Shown here: piece by piece, positions 1 to 6,231 of the stretch
Layout of the letters: each line of letters begins with the position of its first letter
Numbering within the stretch: position 1 is the stretch's first letter
Origin: Bacteroidota bacterium
Lineage (GTDB): Bacteria; Bacteroidota; Bacteroidia; Bacteroidales; Prolixibacteraceae
DNA: 9,818 nucleotides
Assembly (NCBI GenBank): GCA_030706665.1
Contig: JAUZOB010000108.1
Span: forward strand, 1 to 9,818
Reading direction: 5' to 3'
Program-made: the position numbers and the translations under genes
Notes under the pieces: model-generated
What the model was told of the DNA's origin: nothing
What the model saw: the letters and a program-made list of their open reading frames with translations, nothing else
Databases searched by the model: none

Positions 1-280
1 AATCAGCTATTCATCTGAGACTTTTCCATTCCAGATTAAATAAATTCAACCATATAATAAGGTTATTGAGTTAACTAGGATAATCACGTAAAAATCAAGA
101 ATAATGGATATATAAATCCATCATCAGCCACATCTTATATACCCTTCCAATATTCAGATCTGCTCCCTATGTTCCCAATTGTATACGTTACCCTTATGAC
201 CACTCATGATCTTTACTAAACTCAGAATATTTAACCATAAGAAGAAAACTTTTTCAAATAAGGTTAAAATTAGGAGTATT
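1..280. other. Intergenic region left of pckA, no gene seen
   Basis: This AT-rich stretch has frequent stops in all frames and no ORF with coding character. I see no tRNA or rRNA segments and no strong hairpin apart from a weak 6-bp inverted repeat (ATGGAT/ATCCAT) at 104-121. It lies downstream of the pckA terminator, so it is probably spacer leading to a gene outside the window. Confidence 0.6.
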
Positions 281-311
281 AAAAAAGGCTGAATCCAATG
301 GATTCAGCCTT
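281..311 (-). terminator. Rho-independent terminator of pckA
   Basis: A perfect inverted repeat pairs 285-296 with 300-311 (core AGGCTGAATCC / GGATTCAGCCT) around a 3-nt loop (297-299). On the minus strand it is followed by a T-run, seen as A's at 281-286. It starts about 25 nt beyond the pckA stop codon. The plus-strand side lacks a comparable T-run, so it is read from the pckA side. Confidence 0.9.
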
Positions 312-336
312 CATATTTATATACAGAAGCAATAAA

Positions 337-1941
337 TTACAACTGTGGTCCTGCTGCAACAAGAGCTTTACCTTCTTCGTTGTCGGTAAATTTGTCAAAG
401 TTTTTAATAAAACGAGCAGCAAGATCTTTTGCTTTTTCTTCCCAATCTGAAGCATTTGCATAAGTATCGCGAGGATCAAGAATCTTCGGATCAACACCGT
501 TAAGTTCTGTCGGGACACTGAAACTAAAGAATGGGATTGTTTTGGTAGGAGCACTATCAATAGAACCACTAAGGATGGCATCGATAATACCACGTGTATC
601 TTTAATAGAAATTCTCTTCCCGGTACCATTCCATCCAGTATTTACCAAGTAAGCTTTAGCACCTGCAGCTTCCATACGTTTTACAAGCTCTTCAGCATAT
701 TTAGTTGGATGCAGTGCAAGGAAAGCAGCTCCGAAACAAGATGAGAAAGTAGGAACCGGTTCTTTAATACCACGTTCTGTTCCTGCAAGTTTTGCAGTGA
801 AACCTGAGAGAAAGTGATATTTAGTTTGTTCTGCTGTAAGAATTGATACAGGAGGCATAACACCGAATGCATCAGCGGTCAGGAAGATAACTTTTTTTGC
901 ATGACCTGCTTTAGAAACAGGTTTTACAATGTTATCAATGTGATAGATCGGATAAGAAACACGAGTATTTTCTGTTTTTGAATTATCGCTGAAATCAATA
1001 ACTCCATTTGCATCAACTACAACATTCTCAAGAAGAGCATCACGTTTGATTGCCTTGAAAATGTCAGGTTCGCTTTCGGGGTCAAGGTTAATTGTTTTTG
1101 CATAACAGCCACCTTCGAAGTTGAATACTCCATCATTATCCCAACCATGCTCGTCATCACCAATAAGCTGACGTTTTGGATCGGTTGACAAAGTAGTCTT
1201 ACCAGTACCGGAAAGACCGAAGAAGATAGCAACATCACCTTCTTTACCAACATTAGCAGAGCAGTGCATAGAAGCGATACCACTAAGTGGGAGTAAGTAG
1301 TTCATCATGCTGAACATACCTTTTTTCATTTCACCACCATACCAAGTACCACCGATTACTTGCATTCTTTCGGTAAGGTTGAATGCAACAAAGTTTTCAG
1401 AATTCAATCCCATTTCTTTCCAGCCGGGATTGGTAGTTTTAGAACCGTTCATTACAACGAAATCAGGCTCTCCGTAAACTTCAAGCTCTTCGTCGGTTGG
1501 ACGGATGAACATGTTTTTTACAAAGTGTGCCTGCCATGCAACTTCAACAATAAAACGTACTTTCAAACGAGAATCAGGATTCGCACCACAGAAAGCATCA
1601 ACAACAAATAGTTTCTTTTCAGAAAGCTCTTTAGCAACAATGCTTTTCAGGCTTGACCATACTTCAGGACTGATTGGTTTATTGTCATTCTTTGCTTTGT
1701 CAGAAGTCCACCAAATAGTGTCTTTAGTTGTGTCGTCACATACGATATATTTATCTTTAGGTGAGCGGCCGGTAAAGATTCCGGTATCTACTTTCACTGC
1801 ACCAAGTTCTGAAACAACGCCCTTCTCAAATCCTTCAAGACCAGCCTTTGTCTCTTCAGCAAATAGCAGTTCATAAGATGGATTGTATACAACTTCTTTT
1901 ACGTTGTTAATTCCGTACTTTGATAAATCCAATTTTTTCAT
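337..1941 (-). CDS. pckA: Phosphoenolpyruvate carboxykinase (ATP), EC 4.1.1.49
   Basis: Cytosolic enzyme interconverting oxaloacetate + ATP and PEP + CO2 + ADP. The 534-aa product matches the usual 530-540 aa. Visible motifs are TGRSPKDKY (Arg59), the metal-site Lys206-Lys207 pair and His226 (MHCSAN), the P-loop GLSGTGKT at 242-249 (Lys248), GDDEHGW at 261-267 (Asp263) and NTRVSYP (Arg327). Each catalytic residue sits six positions before its E. coli counterpart, so the enzyme should be active. It is the ATP type, not the GTP type. I chose ATG at 1939-1941 because GAGGG lies 5 nt upstream; a TTG four codons earlier overlaps that site and is unlikely. It is a single-gene unit with its own terminator. 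In fermentative Bacteroidales the enzyme is generally thought to run toward oxaloacetate, feeding the succinate branch and making ATP; that direction here is inference. Confidence 0.98.
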   Translation of the reverse strand: MKKLDLSKYGINNVKEVVYNPSYELLFAEETKAGLEGFEKGVVSELGAVKVDTGIFTGRSPKDKYIVCDDTTKDTIWWTSDKAKNDNKPISPEVWSSLKSIVAKELSEKKLFVVDAFCGANPDSRLKVRFIVEVAWQAHFVKNMFIRPTDEELEVYGEPDFVVMNGSKTTNPGWKEMGLNSENFVAFNLTERMQVIGGTWYGGEMKKGMFSMMNYLLPLSGIASMHCSANVGKEGDVAIFFGLSGTGKTTLSTDPKRQLIGDDEHGWDNDGVFNFEGGCYAKTINLDPESEPDIFKAIKRDALLENVVVDANGVIDFSDNSKTENTRVSYPIYHIDNIVKPVSKAGHAKKVIFLTADAFGVMPPVSILTAEQTKYHFLSGFTAKLAGTERGIKEPVPTFSSCFGAAFLALHPTKYAEELVKRMEAAGAKAYLVNTGWNGTGKRISIKDTRGIIDAILSGSIDSAPTKTIPFFSFSVPTELNGVDPKILDPRDTYANASDWEEKAKDLAARFIKNFDKFTDNEEGKALVAAGPQL

Positions 1942-1946
1942 AATTG

Positions 1947-1951
1947 CCCTC
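1947..1951 (-). promoter_or_regulatory. Ribosome binding site of pckA
   Basis: GAGGG on the minus strand, 5 nt before the ATG at 1939-1941. It fixes the start at that ATG rather than at the in-frame TTG at 1951-1953, which overlaps it. Several other genes in the window have no such site. Confidence 0.6.
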
Positions 1952-1992
1952 AATATTATTTAATTTGCATCAATACATAGTATCTCAGTCCA

Positions 1993-2000
1993 CAAAAATA
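1993..2000 (-). promoter_or_regulatory. Candidate -7 box of the pckA promoter
   Basis: TATTTTTG on the minus strand is an exact match to the Bacteroidota -7 element TAnnTTTG, about 50 nt upstream of the pckA start. No TTTG is visible at the expected -33 distance, so this rests on one box in an AT-rich region and could be chance. Confidence 0.4.
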
Positions 2001-2064
2001 GTTTTTTTTAGAAAACCTGTTTTATAGCATATAATTAAATTGCATTTTTTCAAAAAATAGACAT

Positions 2065-2145
2065 ATGGAGGATAATCACTTGGCTAGAATTCAATTAAAT
2101 AAAGGCGTAGAATCAAAAAAACAAAAAAAGGGAATGTTAAAATAA
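2065..2145 (+). CDS. Doubtful small ORF (26 codons; or 21 from TTG at 2080)
   Basis: An ATG at 2065 opens a 26-codon frame ending in TAA at 2143-2145. An alternative TTG at 2080-2082 has GGAGG at 2067-2071, 8 nt upstream, a stronger ribosome binding site than any other gene in the window. The 21-residue product from the TTG would be basic, with a Lys/Gln-rich C-terminal half, and no recognised family. Against it: the last codons and the stop lie inside the stem and loop of the hairpin at 2123-2164, no convincing plus-strand promoter is seen, and the length allows a chance ORF. Conservation in related genomes would decide. Confidence 0.15.
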   Translation: MEDNHLARIQLNKGVESKKQKKGMLK

Positions 2146-2164
2146 TATTAACACTCCCTTTTTT
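2123..2164 (-). terminator. Bidirectional-type terminator after xerD
   Basis: An imperfect hairpin: 2124-2133 (A-run then GGGA) pairs with 2155-2164 (TCCC then T-run) and TGTTAA at 2135-2140 pairs with TTAACA at 2148-2153. There is one A/C mismatch and a 7-nt loop. On the minus strand it ends in seven T's, starting about 17 nt past the xerD stop. The plus strand also ends in six T's, so it could stop transcription both ways, but the only clear gene reading into it is xerD. Confidence 0.8.
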
Positions 2165-2180
2165 ACTTATCATAGAGGGA

Positions 2181-3080
2181 TTAACCTCTCGGATGGAATT
2201 GATTAATGGTATCGTGCAAATAATTACGATCGAGATGAGTATAAATCTCAGTCGTAAGAATAGATTCATGTCCCAGCATTTCTTGAACGACTCTCAGATC
2301 TGCACCACCCTCAATCAGATGAGTTGCAAAAGAGTGTCTAAAGGTATGAGGACTAATTTTCTTATTCAGTTTAATTTTGTCGGCAAGATTCTTAATGATT
2401 GTGAAAATCATTACACGACTCAGTTTTTTACCTCTTCTGTTTAAGAAAAGGATATCTTCACTTTCGCTGTCAACTTTCAGGGTACGACGATAGCCATTAA
2501 TGTAAGCTTCGATTTCGTCCATGGCACGGCGACTGATTGGAACAAGACGTTCTTTATTGTTTTTACCTTCCACCTTAATATATCCTTTACTGAAATAAAG
2601 GTTTGAAAGTTTAAGGTTCACCAATTCAGACACACGCAATCCGCAACCATATAAAGTTTCAAGGATTGCTTTGTTCCGTTGTCCTTCTGATTTAGAAACA
2701 TCAACTGCATTAATTAAACGGTCGATTTCATCTACACTCAGAATATCGGGCAATTTACGCCCAACCTTTGGAGCTTCGAGCAATGAAGTCGGATCACTTT
2801 CGATCTTTCCTCCCAGAAGAAGATATTTGTAGAAAGACTTAATTCCAGAGATGGTGCGAGCCTGAGTCCGGGGGCTTACATTTTCCTCATTTAGCCATTG
2901 TACAAAATCTTTTAAATGAATCAGTTTAACCTTATCTGGAAGCATTCCATTGAATTTTGCATCCAAATACACAATCAGCTTATTTATATCATTGATATAA
3001 GCACTGATTGAATTTTGCGATAGAGATTTTTCCAATCTTAGATAGGAATCAAACCCCTTTTTTGCTTCTTCCCATTTCAT
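2181..3080 (-). CDS. xerD: Tyrosine recombinase XerD (site-specific, chromosome dimer resolution)
   Basis: Tyrosine-family recombinase that, with XerC or alone, cuts and joins at the dif site to resolve chromosome dimers. The 299-aa length equals that of E. coli XerD (298). Residues 1-95 form the SAM-like core-binding domain and 110-299 the catalytic domain. All active-site residues are present: Arg149 (GCGLRVSEL), Lys173 (EGKNNKER), His245 and Arg248 (HTFRHSFATHL), His271 (LGHES) and nucleophile Tyr280 (EIYTHLD). Each is one position after the E. coli residue. A housekeeping Xer is favoured over a mobile-element integrase by its length, intact XerD motifs and core-gene neighbours; I see no attachment site or cargo. 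The ATG at 3078-3080 has no Shine-Dalgarno. It is divergent from aroQ and close to ftsK, whose product activates XerD. XerC versus XerD naming within Bacteroidota is less certain than the family. Confidence 0.93.
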   Translation of the reverse strand: MKWEEAKKGFDSYLRLEKSLSQNSISAYINDINKLIVYLDAKFNGMLPDKVKLIHLKDFVQWLNEENVSPRTQARTISGIKSFYKYLLLGGKIESDPTSLLEAPKVGRKLPDILSVDEIDRLINAVDVSKSEGQRNKAILETLYGCGLRVSELVNLKLSNLYFSKGYIKVEGKNNKERLVPISRRAMDEIEAYINGYRRTLKVDSESEDILFLNRRGKKLSRVMIFTIIKNLADKIKLNKKISPHTFRHSFATHLIEGGADLRVVQEMLGHESILTTEIYTHLDRNYLHDTINQFHPRG

Positions 3081-3127
3081 AACTAATCACAAAGTATTAA
3101 AATTCACCACAAAAATTAGATTTTACG

Positions 3128-3135
3128 TATATTTG
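3128..3135 (+). promoter_or_regulatory. Candidate -7 box for aroQ
   Basis: TATATTTG matches TAnnTTTG exactly and lies about 123 nt before the aroQ start, giving a leader of roughly 115 nt. No TTTG is seen at -33. A weaker alternative, TAATTTTC at 3196-3203, lies closer to the gene. Confidence 0.3.
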
Positions 3136-3216
3136 ATCTTTCTTATTCTATTATTTCCCGCAAACTAATTGTAAATCAACAAACTTGCGGTTACATAATT
3201 TTCAATACGCGTTTTT

Positions 3217-3224
3217 CAAAGATA
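3217..3224 (-). promoter_or_regulatory. Candidate -7 box for xerD
   Basis: TATCTTTG on the minus strand is an exact TAnnTTTG match, about 137 nt before the xerD start. No clear -33 TTTG accompanies it. It lies on the aroQ side of the spacer, so a transcript from it would overlap one starting after the plus-strand box at 3128-3135. Confidence 0.3.
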
Positions 3225-3257
3225 AGTTACATACTTGAATAAATAAAATTTTTTATT

Positions 3258-3683
3258 ATGAAATTAACAATTATTAATGGTCCTAATTTAAATCTCCTCG
3301 GAAAACGTGAACCGGGTATTTACGGGAACTCTTCTTTTGAAAAATATTTTATTGAACTTATTAAAATGTTTCCAAAGATAGAACTTACTTACTTTCAATC
3401 CAATATTGAAGGAGAAATTATTAATAAAATACATGAAGATGGGTTTTCTGTTGACGGTATTATTATTAATGCTGGTGCCTATACCCATACTTCTGTTGCG
3501 ATCCGGGACGCCATTTCTGCAATCCCCTGTAAAACCATAGAAGTTCATATCTCAAATACACTAACCCGTGAAAATTTTCGCCATGAATCTATGATCGGAC
3601 CTGTTTGTAAAGGATGTATTATGGGATTTGGACTCGATTCTTATCGGCTAGCAATCTTAAGTTTCATTTCTCAAGACTTGTAA
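3258..3683 (+). CDS. aroQ: 3-dehydroquinate dehydratase, type II (EC 4.2.1.10)
   Basis: Third step of the shikimate pathway, dehydrating 3-dehydroquinate to 3-dehydroshikimate in the cytosol; type II enzymes are dodecameric. The 141-aa product is of usual family length and covers every conserved block. NGPNLNLLGKREPGIYG at 7-23 carries catalytic Arg17 and Tyr22. FQSNIEGEII follows at 46-55, then INAGAYTHTS at 70-79 (Asn71, His77), EVHISN at 95-100 (Glu95, His97), FRHES at 107-111 (Arg108) and GFGLDSYRLA at 123-132. It is unrelated in fold to the type I (AroD) enzyme. The start follows an A/T-rich leader with no Shine-Dalgarno. It is divergent from xerD and 154 nt upstream of pyk on the same strand; with no terminator visible between them, some read-through into pyk is likely. 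Confidence 0.97.
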   Translation: MKLTIINGPNLNLLGKREPGIYGNSSFEKYFIELIKMFPKIELTYFQSNIEGEIINKIHEDGFSVDGIIINAGAYTHTSVAIRDAISAIPCKTIEVHISNTLTRENFRHESMIGPVCKGCIMGFGLDSYRLAILSFISQDL

Positions 3684-3782
3684 TATTAAAGTGTACATCG
3701 GGCAAAGAACAAACTTCATGAGTTAATTGTTAAAAGATGAATAAATAGAAGATGCATTAATTACGAATCTTAAAAATTCATA

Positions 3783-3790
3783 TACATTTG
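3783..3790 (+). promoter_or_regulatory. -7 box of the pyk promoter
   Basis: TACATTTG matches TAnnTTTG exactly and is followed by CG, as often seen in Bacteroidales promoters. It sits 47 nt before the pyk ATG, giving a leader of about 40 nt rich in A near the start codon. No clean TTTG is present near -33, so the upstream half is weak. It suggests pyk can be transcribed independently of aroQ. Confidence 0.5.
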
Positions 3791-3837
3791 CGCCACATTT
3801 TCGTATTCAAGAATAAAAAGAAAAACATATTATTACC

Positions 3838-5271
3838 ATGAAGCACACAAAAATTGTTGCTACTATTTCCGATATTCGTTGTGATGTCGATTTTATCCGT
3901 GAACTCTACGATGCAGGTATGAACGTTGCGCGTTTAAATACTGCGCATATGACTCCTGAAACTGCTATAAACTTAATTAATAATGTTCGGGCGGTTTCTG
4001 ATCACATTGCAATCCTCGTTGACACTAAAGGACCTGAAGTCAGAACTTTTGGCATTGAAAGCCCCATTGCGATCAGTGAAGGGGAAAAAATTGAATTCCG
4101 TGGAGGACCCGGCCAGTCAAAAGAAGGAGTCATTTATGTAGATTATCCAGGTTTTGTAAATGATGTTCCTGTTGGTAGCTCAATTCTTGTTGATGATGGT
4201 GAACTTGGTTTCGAAGTTGTTGACAAAACTGCTGATGCATTAATTTGTTCTGTAGGTAACAAAGGCGTTGTTAAGAACAAGAAAAGTGTTAATGTTCCCG
4301 GTGTTACAATTTGTCTGCCTGCATTAACTGATAAAGATAAGAAGTTCATCGAATTTGCAATCGAACAAGATATTGAATTTATTGCTCACTCTTTTGTCCG
4401 TAACAAAGAAGACATTCTTGCCATTCAGAAAATTCTTGACGAAAAGGACAGTAAAGTAAAAATCATTGCTAAAATCGAAAATGTTGAAGGTGTTGAAAAC
4501 ATTGACGAAATTCTCGATTATGCTTATGGTGTTATGGTTGCTCGTGGGGACCTCGGTATTGAAATCCCTGCAGAAAAGATCCCTGGTATTCAGCGTAGTT
4601 TGATTAAAAAATGCGTTCAAAAGAAAAAACCGGTTATCGTTGCAACCCAGATGCTTCACACAATGATTAGTAACCCCAGACCTACAAGGGCTGAAGTTAG
4701 TGACGTAGCAACTGCAATTTACTGGAGAACCGATGCAATCATGCTTAGTGGGGAAACTGCATACGGTGATTATCCTGTCGAAGCTGTTAAAGTAATGTCT
4801 CGTATCACAGAAGAAGCTGAAGCAGATAAAGACAAACGTAATGATATCAATTTGCCACGCATAGATAACGAAATTACTGCATTCTTTGCAGAAGCAGCTG
4901 TTGAAGCTTCTATCGAACTGACCCAGACTACTGCAATTATGACAGACACGCTTACAGGTCGTACAGCTCGTTACCTTTCTGCTTTCCGTGCTCAAAAACC
5001 TGTTTACGCAATGTGCCACAATGCACGTGTAATGAGAGAACTTTCTCTTTCTTACGGTGTTTTCGCAGAAGTTATCCAAGCGAAGAAGAACAAAGATAAA
5101 ATGGTTAAATCTGCATTAAAGCACATGGTTGAAACTGAACAATTCACCAAAAAAGACACTGTTGTTTATGTCGGTGGAAGCTTTGGTGTTGGTGGCGGTA
5201 CTTCTTTTATGGAAATCGCTTCAGTAGAGAAACTTGTTGAAAAGAATAAGTCAGATCAGGAAACCATCTAA
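3838..5271 (+). CDS. pyk: Pyruvate kinase (EC 2.7.1.40)
   Basis: Last step of glycolysis: PEP + ADP to pyruvate + ATP, cytosolic tetramer. The 477 aa cover the A barrel, a B domain near 70-165 and a C-terminal domain from about 350. Catalytic residues are visible: Arg32, Lys212 and Glu214 (AKIENVEG), Asp238 (ARGDLGIEIP), Thr270 (VATQML), with the downstream SGETAYGDYPVEAV block. Lys212, Glu214, Asp238 and Thr270 correspond to rabbit muscle residues 58 positions higher. Glu67 in KGPEVRT is the residue linked to potassium dependence. Odd points: the usual NFSH loop reads NTAH (34-37), replacing a potassium-ligand serine with Ala36, and the N-terminal ATIGP reads ATISD. I recall both as common in Bacteroidales pyruvate kinases. 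The C domain has TGRTARYLSAFR (373-384), the usual effector or phosphate-binding region. The ATG has an A-rich leader and no Shine-Dalgarno. Confidence 0.97.
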   Translation: MKHTKIVATISDIRCDVDFIRELYDAGMNVARLNTAHMTPETAINLINNVRAVSDHIAILVDTKGPEVRTFGIESPIAISEGEKIEFRGGPGQSKEGVIYVDYPGFVNDVPVGSSILVDDGELGFEVVDKTADALICSVGNKGVVKNKKSVNVPGVTICLPALTDKDKKFIEFAIEQDIEFIAHSFVRNKEDILAIQKILDEKDSKVKIIAKIENVEGVENIDEILDYAYGVMVARGDLGIEIPAEKIPGIQRSLIKKCVQKKKPVIVATQMLHTMISNPRPTRAEVSDVATAIYWRTDAIMLSGETAYGDYPVEAVKVMSRITEEAEADKDKRNDINLPRIDNEITAFFAEAAVEASIELTQTTAIMTDTLTGRTARYLSAFRAQKPVYAMCHNARVMRELSLSYGVFAEVIQAKKNKDKMVKSALKHMVETEQFTKKDTVVYVGGSFGVGGGTSFMEIASVEKLVEKNKSDQETI

Positions 5272-5293
5272 TTTCCTTTTCCTTCTTAATATT

Positions 5294-5333
5294 AAAAAGG
5301 CTCTTAAATCGAAAGGATTTAAGAGCCTTTTAT
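5294..5333 (+). terminator. Rho-independent terminator of pyk
   Basis: A perfect 16-bp stem pairs AAAAGGCTCTTAAATC (5295-5310) with 5316-5331 around the loop GAAAG (5311-5315), starting about 23 nt after the pyk stop. The plus-strand arm ends in T's (5328-5331, then ATTTTA). The A-run at 5294-5298 gives a five-T tail on the other strand too, so it may also stop leftward transcription that escapes the lolA terminator. Confidence 0.9.
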
Positions 5334-5507
5334 TTTATCCCTACCCTGGATAAGACTACTGTATATTGATTCAAAAGAGAGACTAAAAAGATTGGAACGG
5401 GTTAAACACAACACGCAGTTCAGTCCGGAAAACTTCAGAAGAGAAAAAACAAATGCTATTGTGTCAGCTAAACATAGAAACGTCAGTTCGAAAGAAACAA
5501 TATATCG
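5334..5507. other. Spacer between convergent terminators, no supported gene
   Basis: About 170 nt between the pyk and lolA terminators. A plus-strand frame stays open from 5323 to 5556 but has no ATG and runs through the lolA terminator. A 68-codon minus-strand frame starts inside one hairpin and ends inside the other. Neither has a credible start or a recognisable domain. Confidence 0.5.
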
Positions 5508-5537
5508 AAAAAAAAGCCGTTCCAACGAACGGCTTTT
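5508..5537 (-). terminator. Rho-independent terminator of the ftsK-lolA unit
   Basis: GCCGTTC at 5516-5522 pairs with GAACGGC at 5527-5533 around the loop CAAC. The stem extends through A/T pairs at 5512-5515 and 5534-5537. On the minus strand it is followed by a run of eight T's (A's at 5508-5515). It lies about 35 nt past the lolA stop, while the plus-strand side has only four T's. Confidence 0.9.
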
Positions 5538-5571
5538 GAATTTAGAATATCTTTAAAGAATGCATTACATC

Positions 5572-6210
5572 TTAACGCATATCATTAACTGACACTTTAG
5601 GATGTTTCTTCTTATCAAATTCAAAATAAGAATCAGCTAAATTAGAATTTGTCTTCATATTTTTCATCACAAGACTATATTGATTCCCATCTTTTGAATA
5701 CATTTTTGCACGGGCAATCTGAAGCGCATTAGCGTCAATATCAAGAATAATCAGCTTCACGTCTTTTACCTTATAAGGTGTCAGTTCAACCTGTGAAATT
5801 GTTCGGTTCCCCTCCTTTTTGGTACTTTTCAGTTTATAAGAATACCCTTTCTGATAAATTGTAAAAATCTTAGCCGGATTAATAGCTTCTCCTTCATCTG
5901 ACGACGAAGAAATATTTACTTCATTTGCATCATGCAGATAAGTCCATTGGGTCTTTCCATTGAAATAAGTTTCTGCCCCCATCAAATTCAAACGATATTT
6001 TGAACCTTTGATAAAGATCTTTCCTTCATGCTTCTCATTCACCTTTGCTTTTGCATTTGCAAGCGCAAAAGCAAAATTAATTTCCAATGATTTATAAGAC
6101 TTTGTTTTATTTGCTACTTTATCCAACAAAGCTTTCGCTTTATAGTCTTGCTGAGCCTGAGTAAAAAGTCCCACTGACAAGAGACTGACAACTAATAAAA
6201 ATTTCCTCAT
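5572..6210 (-). CDS. lolA: LolA-like periplasmic lipoprotein carrier protein
   Basis: Probable periplasmic chaperone moving lipoproteins from the inner to the outer membrane. The 212-aa product begins with a signal peptide: MRK, a hydrophobic stretch near 4-16 and a cleavage site after TQA (about residue 19), with no lipobox cysteine. The mature part has the LolA-fold pattern of short beta strands: a basic KIFIKGSKYRLNLMG segment at about 64-78, the FNGKTQWTYLHDANEV block near 83-98, and later strands ending in YFEFDKKKHP. It follows ftsK by 21 nt on the same strand and lies before the shared terminator, so the two are very likely co-transcribed; I recall this pairing in other Bacteroidota. 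No Shine-Dalgarno is present; the leader is A-rich. Partners such as LolCDE are not in the window. The family is fairly sure, the precise cargo role inferred. Confidence 0.85.
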   Translation of the reverse strand: MRKFLLVVSLLSVGLFTQAQQDYKAKALLDKVANKTKSYKSLEINFAFALANAKAKVNEKHEGKIFIKGSKYRLNLMGAETYFNGKTQWTYLHDANEVNISSSSDEGEAINPAKIFTIYQKGYSYKLKSTKKEGNRTISQVELTPYKVKDVKLIILDIDANALQIARAKMYSKDGNQYSLVMKNMKTNSNLADSYFEFDKKKHPKVSVNDMR

Positions 6211-6231
6211 GTTTTATTCTATTATATTTCT

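Noticed and set aside
104..121. Short inverted repeat ATGGAT/ATCCAT in the left spacer
   Set aside because: Six base pairs in AT-rich DNA with no T-run or neighbouring promoter; expected by chance.
1505..1876. 123-codon open frame antisense to pckA
   Set aside because: It is inside pckA on the opposite strand with Ser/Thr/Phe-rich low-complexity composition; the pckA reading frame explains the sequence.
1942..1953. Four-codon N-terminal extension of PEP carboxykinase from a TTG
   Set aside because: The TTG overlaps the GAGGG ribosome binding site of the ATG at 1939-1941, and starting at that ATG gives the usual family N-terminus.
2181..3080. Tyrosine recombinase as sign of an integrated element
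   Set aside because: Length, exact alignment of catalytic residues with E. coli XerD, and flanking core genes favour a housekeeping Xer; no direct repeats, tRNA or cargo genes are seen.
4324..5079. 251-codon open frame antisense to pyk
   Set aside because: It lies wholly within the confident pyruvate kinase gene, has a Cys/Phe/Asn-rich composition typical of an antisense shadow, and shows no domain.
5319..5525. 68-codon minus-strand frame between pyk and lolA
   Set aside because: It begins in the lolA terminator loop and ends in the pyk terminator hairpin, with no ribosome binding site or recognisable domain.
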